In this document: one piece after another, positions 8,499 to 16,502 of the stretch
How the letters are laid out: the number at the start of each line of letters is the position of its first letter
Position numbering within the stretch: the first letter of the stretch is position 1
Source of the DNA: Hymenobacter amundsenii
GTDB lineage: Bacteria; Bacteroidota; Bacteroidia; Cytophagales; Hymenobacteraceae
Assembly (NCBI RefSeq): GCF_002204745.1
Contig: NZ_NIRR01000013.1
Location: forward strand, 39,436 to 103,435
Direction of reading: 5' to 3'
DNA length: 64,000 nucleotides
Notes under the pieces: model-generated
The model's database searches: none
The model's input: only the letters and a program-made list of their open reading frames with translations
What the model was told of the DNA's origin: nothing
Program-made: the position numbers and the translations under genes

Positions 8499-9353
8499 AT
8501 GCGTACCCCGAGTCTGCTCCTGCTAATTATGGTTGCCGGGTTGGCATCCTGCGAAAAACGCGAAGACGTTGCCCAGGACAAGATGTTGGCCATTTCGGAA
8601 TTGATGGAGGCACCTGCTGCCTCCTACGCGCCGCCCATTGCTTCCTCCCCAAACGAGATTCCCGTACCTGCTGCCCCGGCGGCCAGCCGTAAGCTTATCT
8701 ACCACGCTAATGTGCGGGTAAAGGTGGCCGACCTTCCGCGGGCCAACCAGCACATGGACAGTCTTACGCGCAGTTTTGGGGCGTACGTTGAGGAGGTTTC
8801 CGAAGTGCGGGAAGACACGGAGTGGCGACACGAGATGAAAATCCGGATTGCGCCGGCCCAATTCGCGGCCATGCTCGCCGGCCTGGGCCATTTGGGCACC
8901 GTCGAATCCAAACGGCTGTCGACGGAGGACGTGACGGCCCGGCACGCCGATATTTCGGCCCGGCTGGCTTCTAAGCGGGCCCTGGAGCAGCGCTACCTGG
9001 CCCTGCTCGGCCAAGCCCGCAAGGTAACCGACATGGTCGAAATCGAGGAGAAGATGGGCGAAATCCGGGAGGAGATTGAGGCCACCGAAAGCCGCTTGCG
9101 CACTCTCAACGACGAGGTCGGCTATTCCACCATCCGGCTCACGTACTATCAGCTCCTGAGTCAGCCCCGCCCCGACGCACCAGTACTATCATTTAGTAGC
9201 CGCCTGCTGGAGTCGTTTTACAGCGGCTGGCAGCTGCTCACCAATTTGGTGCTGGGCCTCGTGGCAATGTGGCCACTGCTGCTGGGGCTGGCCGCTGCCG
9301 TAGTGGCGCTACGGGTCTGGTGGCGGCGACGGGCCCACCGCCGCAACGGCTGA
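8499..9353 (+). CDS. DUF4349 lipoprotein with coiled coil and C-terminal membrane segment
   Basis: The 284-residue protein starts at ATG 8499, giving a clean lipoprotein signal (PSLLLLIMVAGLASC, lipobox LASC). A linker rich in Ala/Pro is followed by the DUF4349 core (KLIYHANVRVKVADLP, MKIRIAPAQFAAMLAGL, GTVESKRLSTEDVTARHADI). Next comes a charged helical hairpin, about residues 165-210 (KRALEQRYLALLGQARKVTD, EEKMGEIREEIEATESRL), which is probably a coiled coil. A C-terminal membrane helix (LLTNLVLGLVAMWPLLLGLA) is followed by Arg residues. Function is unknown; the family is envelope-associated. It is the first of two tandem paralogues. Confidence 0.85.
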   Translation: MRTPSLLLLIMVAGLASCEKREDVAQDKMLAISELMEAPAASYAPPIASSPNEIPVPAAPAASRKLIYHANVRVKVADLPRANQHMDSLTRSFGAYVEEVSEVREDTEWRHEMKIRIAPAQFAAMLAGLGHLGTVESKRLSTEDVTARHADISARLASKRALEQRYLALLGQARKVTDMVEIEEKMGEIREEIEATESRLRTLNDEVGYSTIRLTYYQLLSQPRPDAPVLSFSSRLLESFYSGWQLLTNLVLGLVAMWPLLLGLAAAVVALRVWWRRRAHRRNG

Positions 9354-9404
9354 ACCACGCAGCTCCGACCGACGAACTAGCCGAATACCGCACCGGGATT
9401 GGGT

Positions 9405-9412
9405 TACGTTTG
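9405..9412 (+). promoter_or_regulatory. -7 box (TACGTTTG) before the second DUF4349 gene
   Basis: Exact TAnnTTTG, about 70 bases before the ATG at 9481. It suggests the second paralogue has its own promoter. Confidence 0.5.
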
Positions 9413-9480
9413 GTGGGCCCGGCGTATGAACCGGCAGAAGCTGCGCAGCTTTTTCATCTTCCTCCCAAGTATTCTCTCCG

Positions 9481-10263
9481 ATGAAAAACTACGTGCGTCT
9501 GCTCCCGCTGCTGGGGCTGATGCTGGCCGGGTGCGCCCAGTCAGCCGAAACAGAAATGGTGGAACCCACCGAAACCGCGGCCGTCCCCGCTCCCACAAAT
9601 CTGCTAGCTCCTGCCCCGGCGGTCGGGCCAACGGAAACCGCTAGCCCTGCCCCCGAGGTGCCGCTGGCCCGCCTGTGGCGGACGGCGGGCCATCCCGTCA
9701 TCTATCAGGGCACGATGGAGCTGGAGGTAGATGATTTCACCACCGCCTCCGCCCGCCTCGATACCGTGCTCATCCAGCGCGGGGCCTACCTCACCAACGC
9801 CCTCGAAACCACCGACACCGGCCGTCATCAGCAGGTGCTCACCATCCGGGTACCGTCGGCCCAGTTCCTGGCCCTTACCAGCGCCCTCACCCGCCTGGGC
9901 ACCGTGCACCACAAGCAGCTCACCTCCCGCGACGTAGCCGCCGAATTGGCCCGGCAGGCCGCTAAACCAGGCGCCCGGCCGGATACCGCAGCCACCCGCC
10001 AAGCCGCCACCGAGCACCAATTGCTAACGGAACAAGCGGCCCTGGCCACGCTTCAACTCACCTACTTCCAGTTCCGGCCCGCCACCGACCTGGTCCCGCC
10101 GGAAGCAGCCGTAGCACCCCGCATCCGAGCAGGATTGTGGTTTGGCTGGCGCATCGTCGGCCAGCTATTTATTGCCCTGGCTTACGTGTGGCCCTTGCTG
10201 CTGGGGGTAGCCGGTTGGGGGTTCTGGCACTGGCGGCGCACCAGCACGGCCGTCGGCCAGTAG
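9481..10263 (+). CDS. DUF4349-like lipoprotein, paralogue lacking the coiled coil
   Basis: The 260-residue protein has a good lipoprotein signal (RLLPLLGLMLAGC, lipobox LAGC) and the same plan as its upstream neighbour: VIYQGTMELEVDD, LTIRVPSAQFLALTSALTRLGTV, QLTSRDVAAELARQ, LTYFQ, then a C-terminal membrane helix (AYVWPLLLGVAGWGFW). Compared with the first copy, the helical hairpin between RDVAAELA and LTYFQ is shortened by about 25 residues and replaced by KPGARPDTAATRQ. It looks like a tandem duplicate that has diverged and lost its coiled coil. Function is unknown. A strong terminator follows. Confidence 0.75.
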   Translation: MKNYVRLLPLLGLMLAGCAQSAETEMVEPTETAAVPAPTNLLAPAPAVGPTETASPAPEVPLARLWRTAGHPVIYQGTMELEVDDFTTASARLDTVLIQRGAYLTNALETTDTGRHQQVLTIRVPSAQFLALTSALTRLGTVHHKQLTSRDVAAELARQAAKPGARPDTAATRQAATEHQLLTEQAALATLQLTYFQFRPATDLVPPEAAVAPRIRAGLWFGWRIVGQLFIALAYVWPLLLGVAGWGFWHWRRTSTAVGQ

Positions 10264-10285
10264 CGCTGCTGGTGCTGGTTGCCAA

Positions 10286-10322
10286 AAACGCCCCGCTGGC
10301 CAGAAGCCAACGGGGCGTTTAG
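10286..10322. terminator. hairpin with T-run between convergent genes
   Basis: Arms AAACGCCCCG (10286-10295) and CGGGGCGTTT (10311-10320), with inner TGGC/GCCA pairing. It serves the DUF4349 gene and probably the opposing small membrane protein. Confidence 0.75.
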
Positions 10323-10344
10323 TTGATGGAAACCTGTAGTTCGG

Positions 10345-10680
10345 TTAGTCCACTACCAGATCGACTACTGCCGTTGCCAGCGAGAGGGCGATACTGAAGA
10401 TGAGTGCCGATATAAAGCCATCGATTTCAAAGCTCGACATCAGGTAGCTGGCCAGCATCACAATCAGGGCGTTGATGACGAACAGAAACAGCCCCAAAGT
10501 GATGATGGTAATCGGCAGCCCAATGATTTGCAGAATTGGCTTAACCACCGCATTGAGGATGGCCAGCACGATAACCAGAATCATGGAAGCGCCGAACCCA
10601 TCAATCTGAGCACCGGGCAGAAAATTTGCCAGCGCATACGTGATGATGGCGGAGAGAATGAATTTGAGAATGAAGCCCAT
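10345..10680 (-). CDS. phage-holin-family-4-type small membrane protein (PF04020-like)
   Basis: The 111-residue protein begins at ATG 10680 (MGFILKFILSAIITYALANF). It has four hydrophobic helices separated by short loops, including GASMILVIVLAILNAVVKPIL and LPITIITLGLFLFVINALIVML. This is the PF04020 superfamily IV pattern (NxxVKPIL, LPITxxTLGLF). Despite the family name these proteins are widespread chromosomal membrane proteins of unknown role, and no phage gene is nearby. A longer frame starting at 10743 lacks family similarity. Confidence 0.8.
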   Translation of the reverse strand: MGFILKFILSAIITYALANFLPGAQIDGFGASMILVIVLAILNAVVKPILQIIGLPITIITLGLFLFVINALIVMLASYLMSSFEIDGFISALIFSIALSLATAVVDLVVD

Positions 10681-10815
10681 AAGGCAAAAAACAGTTTTAA
10701 GTGAGAGATGTACAGCATTCAGGGAGTTGAATACTGTACGCACTTAATTCTTTTCCGTTGTTGCAGATTGCTTTTCCGTTGCCGGTGCGCTCCTAACAAG
10801 GCTTACCCCAAGGCC

Positions 10816-11904
10816 TTACTTTTCCATTTCCCGGGCCTGCAAACGGCCCTGGGATACGGCCATCCAGTTGGCCATGTGGTAGAGCAGACGCGCCCCCACG
10901 ATGGCGTTCCAGTCGGTGTCGCCGGGAGCTACTTCGTTGAGGTCGCAGCCGATAATGGTGCGACCCGAGCGTACCACCTGCCGCAGCAGGTAGAGCGCCT
11001 GCTCGAACTCCAGACCGCCGGGCACGGGCGTACCGGTACCGGGGCAGAGCTTGGGGTCGAGGCCATCGATATCAAAGCTCAGGTACACTTTCGGCGGCAG
11101 CTGGGCAATAATTTTCTGGCACTGCTTCTTCCACGACTTCCCGCCCAGCATCCCGGCCTGCAAAAAACGGTCGGCGAACAGCGCCACCCGGCCGTTGCTC
11201 TGGTCGATGTAGTCGGCCTCCTGCTGGCAATAGTCGCGGATGCCCACCTGCACCAGCTTCTTCACCTGGGGCAGTTGCAGGGCGTTGTACATGATGGACG
11301 CGTGCGAGAACTCAAAGCCCTCGTAGGCGGGGCGCAGGTCGCAGTGGGCATCAATCTGCAGAATCCCGAACTCTTCGTGGCGCTCGGCCAGCGCGTGCAG
11401 GTACCCGAGCGGGGTGCTATGGTCGCCGCCGAGCACGACCACGCCTTTGCCGGAATCGAGCAGGGCACCGGTTTTGGCCTTAAGCCACTCCAGCAACGCC
11501 CGTCCCCGCTGGTTGATGCGGGCGGGCACGCTGCTATGCTCACCGCGCCCGCTTTCGGGCTGGCCATCTTCCAGCCAGCCAATGTAGCCTTCTGCTAAAG
11601 GCCGCAGTTCGTGGCTTTCGGCCGCAATGGCAGCATCGGGCTCTTCCATGGCTAGGCCGAGGCGCCAGGCCTGGGGCAAATCGGCATCGTAGAGGTCAAC
11701 CTGCAACGAGGCTGCGCGCATGGCTTCGGGCCCTTGGGCCGTACCGGCGCGGTACGAAACGGTAACTTCCCAGGGCACGGGCACCACCACTACCTGGGCC
11801 TCCTCGGGCGTGAAGGGCAGGCCGAACAGGCCACCGGCGGCGTCGCCGAGAGCGTTAGGGTCGAAGCTGGCTATTTTTTGGTCAAGCGAAGCGGAATCAG
11901 CCAT
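10816..11904 (-). CDS. agmatinase-family ureohydrolase
   Basis: The 362-residue cytosolic enzyme is of the arginase/agmatinase/formimidoylglutamase fold and hydrolyses a guanidino or related group using two Mn ions. The metal ligands are all present: VVLGGDHST (His), LQIDAHCDLR (Asp, His, Asp) and YLSFDIDGLDP (two Asp). The conserved HASIMYNAL segment follows the second motif. The N-terminus (QKIASFDPNALGD, VVVVPVPWEVTVSYRAGT) is the type found in Bacteroidota 'agmatinase family' proteins. Substrate (agmatine versus another guanidino compound) cannot be settled from sequence. It stands alone and ends about 85 bases before the next leftward gene's start region. Confidence 0.88.
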   Translation of the reverse strand: MADSASLDQKIASFDPNALGDAAGGLFGLPFTPEEAQVVVVPVPWEVTVSYRAGTAQGPEAMRAASLQVDLYDADLPQAWRLGLAMEEPDAAIAAESHELRPLAEGYIGWLEDGQPESGRGEHSSVPARINQRGRALLEWLKAKTGALLDSGKGVVVLGGDHSTPLGYLHALAERHEEFGILQIDAHCDLRPAYEGFEFSHASIMYNALQLPQVKKLVQVGIRDYCQQEADYIDQSNGRVALFADRFLQAGMLGGKSWKKQCQKIIAQLPPKVYLSFDIDGLDPKLCPGTGTPVPGGLEFEQALYLLRQVVRSGRTIIGCDLNEVAPGDTDWNAIVGARLLYHMANWMAVSQGRLQAREMEK

Positions 11905-11990
11905 AAGAAAAACGGTTAGCGGTCAGAAAAAATGAATGCGGCCCCCGCAGCGGGAGCTTATTTTCGAAGCAAAGAAAGAGGCGGCGGGTT

Positions 11991-12629
11991 CTACGAACTC
12001 AACTGCTGGCCGCCCATGAAATCGTAGGTGCGAATAATGTTGATGATTTTCTCGAAGGTGTCGCGGTCGAAGAAAATCATCAGTGGCAGCTCTACCGAAT
12101 TTTCCTTGTCGGAGAACTGGGTGATAACCGAGAAGATGAGCGGCTGCACCATCGGGCGGTCGAGGAGCAGGCTCCGAAGCGCGTCGGCCATATCGTCGCT
12201 AGGATGAACGGGCGGAGCTCCGTAGATGCGGGCCTTGAGAATGTTGGCCAGTTGCGTGACGAGCGCCCCGGTGATAATATTGCTGATTTCGAGGAGCAGC
12301 GACTCCTGCATCTCGTCGATGTCAGTGGAGTCAGACGTTTTCATGCGCAGGCACACGCGCGAGAGGCGCTGCACGTGCTGGCCGGAAAAGAACATGAGCG
12401 TCGTGCCGTTGAAGTCGCCCCGGATATCGGACTGGATAACCACGTGTCCCTTTTGCAGGTCGCTTACTTTTTCGAGCACGCTCTGGCCCGACACAATGTC
12501 GAGGTTGGGCACTTCGAGCAGTACCTTCTCCTGGGCTACCACCGCAAACGAGTCGGCGGCGCGGGCCAGGCCGATGTTCAGGATTTCGCGGATAATGTCG
12601 CGCTCCAGTTCCGTCATGTGCAATTCCAT
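11991..12629 (-). CDS. cheC: CheC-like CheY phosphatase
   Basis: The 212-residue protein (start taken as ATG 12629, MELHMTELERD; an upstream ATG at 12680 is also possible) carries both CheC phosphatase signatures. These are REILNIGLARAADSFA near the N-terminus and LLLEISNIITGALVTQLANIL near residue 115, each with the E-x2-N pattern that dephosphorylates CheY-P. It closes the chemosensory operon, following cheA by about 60 bases, and would supply the signal-termination step in place of CheZ. The adaptation enzyme CheD, often a CheC partner, is not in the cluster. Confidence 0.85.
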   Translation of the reverse strand: MELHMTELERDIIREILNIGLARAADSFAVVAQEKVLLEVPNLDIVSGQSVLEKVSDLQKGHVVIQSDIRGDFNGTTLMFFSGQHVQRLSRVCLRMKTSDSTDIDEMQESLLLEISNIITGALVTQLANILKARIYGAPPVHPSDDMADALRSLLLDRPMVQPLIFSVITQFSDKENSVELPLMIFFDRDTFEKIINIIRTYDFMGGQQLSS

Positions 12630-12688
12630 AGAAGTCGGTTCAAAAGGCCGGTAGCTAAAGCCAAGGGCCGGGGTCTGCAATACGAGAG

Positions 12689-14323
12689 TTACGGTCGTTT
12701 AGCTAAAAACAAACGGGTCAGGGCGGGCACATCGAGTACCAGGCACACCTGCCCGCTGCCGAGCAGCGTTACGCCGCCAAACAAATCGATGGTGTCGAGC
12801 GGCTTACTCATGGGCTTCACCACGATGTCCTGCTGGCGCAGAAAACGGTCGACGATGAGGCCCAGGCGCCGGTTGTTGTAGTTGACGATGATGATATCCT
12901 GCCGGCCCTGCAGGTCGGCTTTGCTGGCCGGCGGCAGCGGGCCGTCGCCGTTGTGCAGCAACCGTCGCAGGTCCACCACCGGCACGTTTTCGCCCTGCAG
13001 GCGGGTGATGAGCAACCCGCCCACCACGTTAAAGCTGTCGGGCAGCAACGATACCACCGAGTCGGTGTGCATGAGCGGTATGGCGTAGTTGCGGTTTTCC
13101 AGCTCAAACAGCAGCGCGCCCTTCACGGCGATGGAAGTCGGCAGCACCAGCGTAAACGTGGTGCCCTCGCCCATCACCGAATCAACCCGCAACTGCCCAC
13201 CGAGCGAGTCGATAGCCAGTTTCACCACGTCGAGGCCCACGCCCCGGCCCGATATTTCGGTGACCTCCTTGGCCATGGAGAAGCCGGGCTCAAAGAGGAA
13301 GGAGCGCACGGCCTCATCGGACAGGTGAGCCGCGGCGGCCTTACTCACCAAGCCACGCTCCACGGCCTTACGGCGCACACTTTCCACGTTGATACCCCGG
13401 CCGTCGTCGCGCACCTGCACCAGCACGTCGTCGCGCTCGGCCTGGGCCGAGAGCGTGAGGTGGCCCTGGCCCGGTTTGCCGGCGGCCTCCCGCTCGGCGG
13501 CCGTTTCGAGGCCGTGGCCAATGGCATTGCGCACCAGGTGCAGCAAGGCATCGGTAATAATCTGGAGGATGTTGCGGTCGATCTGAATGTCCTCGCCCAC
13601 CAGCGTCAGCTCCACATCTTTGCCTTCGGCCGCGGCCACGTCGCGCACCACCCGCGGAAACTTGCTGAACAACGAACCCACGCCCACCAGCCGGGCATCC
13701 ATCACGCTGTACTGCAGCTCGTCGGCGATGCGGGAAAAATGGGCAGCGGCCGTCGTGAGAGCCGGGTGATTGATTTCGCGGCTCAGGGTTTGAATCCGGT
13801 CCCGGTCGATGATGAGTTCCCCCACCAGGTTCATCAGGTGGTCGAGCTTGCGCACCTGAATGTAGACCAAGTCGGAGAGTTCGAGCTTGCGGCTTACGTC
13901 CTCCTCATCATCCGCCTCCTCCTCTTCGAGGTTGGGCTCCTCGCCTTTGGCCAACCGGTCGAGGTTGTCGAGCAGGCGTTCCACGTCGGGCATGGGTTCA
14001 TTCTCGCCCACAGCCCGAATCATCTCGCCAATACTATCGATGCCCCCGAACAGCACGGGCACCAGACTGCCGCCGAAAGCCCGATTTTCGTCCCGGATCA
14101 GGCCGAAGATGGTTTCCATCTGATGGGCCACTTCGCCAATACTGGTGTAGCCCATGGCCCGGGCATTGGACTTAAGGTTGTGCATGAGCCGGAACAGCTC
14201 GCGTAGTGCGGGCTCGTTGGTCGGCTCGCGCTCCAACTCGCTGATATGGCGGCTCATGGCGTCGTAGTATTCGAGCGCCTCGGCCATGAAAATCTCCCGG
14301 TATTCCTGCTCGCGTCCGCTCAT
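12689..14323 (-). CDS. cheA: chemotaxis histidine kinase CheA
   Basis: The 544-residue kinase has P1 (HPt) with the phospho-acceptor in LMHNLKSNARAMGY (about residues 46-60), an acidic linker (EEEEADDEEDV), P3 dimerisation (KLDHLMNLVGELIIDRDR), P4 ATPase (HLVRNAIGHGLE, DDGRGIN, GRGVGLDVV, GEGTTF) and a CheW-like P5 domain at the end. No separate P2 response-regulator-binding domain fits between P1 and P3, which explains the short length. In the N-box the usual Asp before HG is Gly (AIGHG), an oddity. The ATG overlaps the cheB stop (ATGA), indicating translational coupling. Confidence 0.93.
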   Translation of the reverse strand: MSGREQEYREIFMAEALEYYDAMSRHISELEREPTNEPALRELFRLMHNLKSNARAMGYTSIGEVAHQMETIFGLIRDENRAFGGSLVPVLFGGIDSIGEMIRAVGENEPMPDVERLLDNLDRLAKGEEPNLEEEEADDEEDVSRKLELSDLVYIQVRKLDHLMNLVGELIIDRDRIQTLSREINHPALTTAAAHFSRIADELQYSVMDARLVGVGSLFSKFPRVVRDVAAAEGKDVELTLVGEDIQIDRNILQIITDALLHLVRNAIGHGLETAAEREAAGKPGQGHLTLSAQAERDDVLVQVRDDGRGINVESVRRKAVERGLVSKAAAAHLSDEAVRSFLFEPGFSMAKEVTEISGRGVGLDVVKLAIDSLGGQLRVDSVMGEGTTFTLVLPTSIAVKGALLFELENRNYAIPLMHTDSVVSLLPDSFNVVGGLLITRLQGENVPVVDLRRLLHNGDGPLPPASKADLQGRQDIIIVNYNNRRLGLIVDRFLRQQDIVVKPMSKPLDTIDLFGGVTLLGSGQVCLVLDVPALTRLFLAKRP

Positions 14324-15414
14324 TGGGCCAAACTAGTTGAGGAGGAAGAGGAAGAAACTCGCCGCCGGCCAACCGGAGCCGTCGGTTGCATAGTGTGGCG
14401 CACCAGATAGGCCGCCATCCCGGAAAGCGGCAGTACGGCGCTGGCCAGGCCGGCGTCAATTACCGATTTCGGCATACTGAACACGGTAGCCGTGGCCGCG
14501 TCTTGGGCCACTACTACCCCACCCTGCTGGCGAATAGCCCGGGCTCCGGCTGTGCCGTCGTGGCCCAGGCCCGTTAGTATCAGCCCTACTACCTGGCACC
14601 CCGCCAAAGCTGCCACCGAGCGCATCAGCACATCCACCGAAGGCACGTCGGGGGCATTTTCGGCCACGAAATTGGTTTGCCAGCCTAGCCAAGGACCAGG
14701 AACCGCCCGAACAACCAAGTGGTGGCCGCCGGGTGCTACCAGTACCTGGCCAGCCCGGAGCGGGCTGCCGCTGGCCGCCGCCACTACCGGCAGCCGGCTG
14801 ACCCGGGCCAGCCGATCGACCAGCACGCTGGTGAAGTGCACGGGTAGGTGTACGGCTACCAGCACCGCCCACGGGAAGTTGGCCGGCAGGCCCCGCAGAA
14901 TTTCCTCCACGGCCGGACCGCCACCCGTAGAGCCGCCAATTACGACTACGCCGCGCGGGGGCAACGGGGCCGCTGGTTGCCGCGGGGGCACCGCCAAGGT
15001 ACCCAGCGGCGGAGTGAGCATAGCAGCGGGTAAACGGGCCGCCAGGAGCTTGCGCCCAGCCTGGCGGCTCCATTCGAGCAGTTCGGGTTCGGCCGTGGGG
15101 GCCGGCAGCAGGTAGTCGTAGACGCCCAAACGCGCCGCTTCTCGCAATAAGGTGCGTGGAGGCGGGGCCACACAGTAGAGCAGCACCGGCACCGGATGCT
15201 GGCGTTGCAGGTGGCCGAGACCAGATAGCTGCAACTCGCTTACCACTACCACGTTGGGCCGCAGTCGCTGCGTTAGGGCAGGTAAATCCCGCGCCCCTGC
15301 AACCCCCACTACTTCCAGGGCCACGCCCAGGCGCGGCAGATGCCCGAGCACGCTTTGCAGGGCCGTTGGCAGGCCACTAAGCAACACGGAAAAGACGGAG
15401 GCAGGAAACAACAC
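14320..15414 (-). CDS. cheB: CheB-type protein-glutamate methylesterase with degenerate receiver
   Basis: The 364-residue protein has a C-terminal methylesterase domain with the catalytic triad: Ser in VVVIGGSTGGGPAVEEIL (about residue 162), His in LVAVHLPVHFT and Asp in LTGLGHDGTAGARAI. The N-terminal ~125 residues have receiver-like length and periodicity, but the acceptor strand reads NVVVVSELQLSG, with Ser where the phosphorylated Asp should be, and the conserved Lys region reads DYLLPAP. This looks like a pseudo-receiver that cannot be phosphorylated normally. The tail is Ser-rich. The gene overlaps cheA by 4 bases. No cheR methyltransferase lies in the cluster. Confidence 0.88.
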   Translation of the reverse strand: MLFPASVFSVLLSGLPTALQSVLGHLPRLGVALEVVGVAGARDLPALTQRLRPNVVVVSELQLSGLGHLQRQHPVPVLLYCVAPPPRTLLREAARLGVYDYLLPAPTAEPELLEWSRQAGRKLLAARLPAAMLTPPLGTLAVPPRQPAAPLPPRGVVVIGGSTGGGPAVEEILRGLPANFPWAVLVAVHLPVHFTSVLVDRLARVSRLPVVAAASGSPLRAGQVLVAPGGHHLVVRAVPGPWLGWQTNFVAENAPDVPSVDVLMRSVAALAGCQVVGLILTGLGHDGTAGARAIRQQGGVVVAQDAATATVFSMPKSVIDAGLASAVLPLSGMAAYLVRHTMQPTAPVGRRRVSSSSSSTSLAQ

Positions 15415-15498
15415 AGATAAAGGGAAGCGCGAAGAAGTTCGTCCGACGGGTATCGTCGGGCAAAAGGGCTGGCAGGATCGACTGGACGTTGGTGAGGC

Positions 15499-15861
15499 TT
15501 ACTGTAGGGCGCTGCCTACAATTTCGAGCACCTTCTCTTCCGAGAAAGGCTTCACGATGTAAGCTGAAGCACCGCTTTCCAGCGCTTCGTTCACGATTAC
15601 CTCCTGGCCCACGGCCGAGCACATCACCACCTTCACATCGGGCTGCTCCTGGCGGATACCGCGCAGTACGTCGAGGCCCGTATTGTCGGGCAGTATCACG
15701 TCGAGCGTAATCAGGTCGGGCTTGGTAGCGGCGGCCATTTCGAGGGCCTGCTGGCCGTTTGCGGCTTCGCCCACTACCTCGTAGCCGGCATCGGTAAGCA
15801 TGTTCTTAAGCATCGTACGCATGTAAAAAGAGTCGTCGACGATGAGGATGCGGTTTTTCAT
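15499..15861 (-). CDS. cheY: CheY-like single-domain response regulator
   Basis: The 120-residue receiver has all catalytic residues: acidic pair in ILIVDDSFYMR, phospho-acceptor Asp in DLITLDVILPDNTG (about residue 54), switch Ser in VVMCSAVGQE and Lys in YIVKPFSEEKV. No output domain is attached, so it should act as a diffusible CheY. The start is the ATG at 15861; the longer upstream frame overlaps cheW out of register. It lies between cheW and cheB, and its partner kinase is the CheA two genes downstream. Confidence 0.93.
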   Translation of the reverse strand: MKNRILIVDDSFYMRTMLKNMLTDAGYEVVGEAANGQQALEMAAATKPDLITLDVILPDNTGLDVLRGIRQEQPDVKVVMCSAVGQEVIVNEALESGASAYIVKPFSEEKVLEIVGSALQ

Positions 15862-15913
15862 GGAGAAGGAAAAAGTCAGAATAAAGAGGGAAAGCGCCGG
15901 GCCGACGGTCGGC

Positions 15914-16444
15914 TCAGCCCGTTGTACGGCCCAGCTCCGGCGAGGATGCTTCTGCAGGCTGAAGCTGCATAATTTCAGCAGGCGTGAGCAGCTTGAGCAT
16001 GTCGAGGACCACGATAATGCGGGGGCCGATTTTGGCGATGCCCTCAATGTACTTATCGTGGATGTTGGCTTCCTGAATGAATTCGGGGGTCTGCTCGATA
16101 ACCGACTGGGCCACCGATAGCGGCTGGGGCACCTCCCGCACCATGATGCCGATAGTGTAGTCCTTGGCTTCGAGCGCCATGGTGTAGGTCACGGCCGGCA
16201 TGGGCTGGTCGGGGCTCCGCAGCTGGAACCGCTCCTCTAAGTCGATGACGGCGATAATGTCGCCCCGCAGGTTGGCAATACCCTTCACGAAGGCCGGTGT
16301 TTTGGGCATCCGCGCAATGTCGGGCGTGATAGTCACTTCCTTCACCTGCTCGATGCGGATGCCGTACTCCTCTTCCCCCAACCGAAAAACGATGAGTTGA
16401 ATAATAGGGTCGGGTTTGGCAGTTTTATCGGCGTCAGCCATCAA
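15914..16444 (-). CDS. cheW: chemotaxis coupling protein CheW
   Basis: The 176-residue protein is a single CheW domain (IQLIVFRLGEEEYGIRIEQV, ITPDIARMPKTPAFVKGIANLRGDIIAVIDLEERF, GPRIIVVLDMLKLL). It bridges receptor signalling tips and CheA P5. It is the second gene of the leftward operon, about 60 bases after the receptor. The NLRG motif and the two beta-barrel halves are intact. The short C-terminal extension (QPAEASSPELGRTTG) is probably disordered. Confidence 0.93.
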   Translation of the reverse strand: MMADADKTAKPDPIIQLIVFRLGEEEYGIRIEQVKEVTITPDIARMPKTPAFVKGIANLRGDIIAVIDLEERFQLRSPDQPMPAVTYTMALEAKDYTIGIMVREVPQPLSVAQSVIEQTPEFIQEANIHDKYIEGIAKIGPRIIVVLDMLKLLTPAEIMQLQPAEASSPELGRTTG

Positions 16445-16502
16445 CAGGTAATGAGGAGTGGAAAATCAGGAGTCCGGCCGGTGGCCGGTAGTGGCTGGCG
16501 GT

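Noticed and set aside
10345..10680. Prophage, because of the holin-family protein
   Set aside because: PF04020 members are common chromosomal membrane proteins, and no other phage gene is present.
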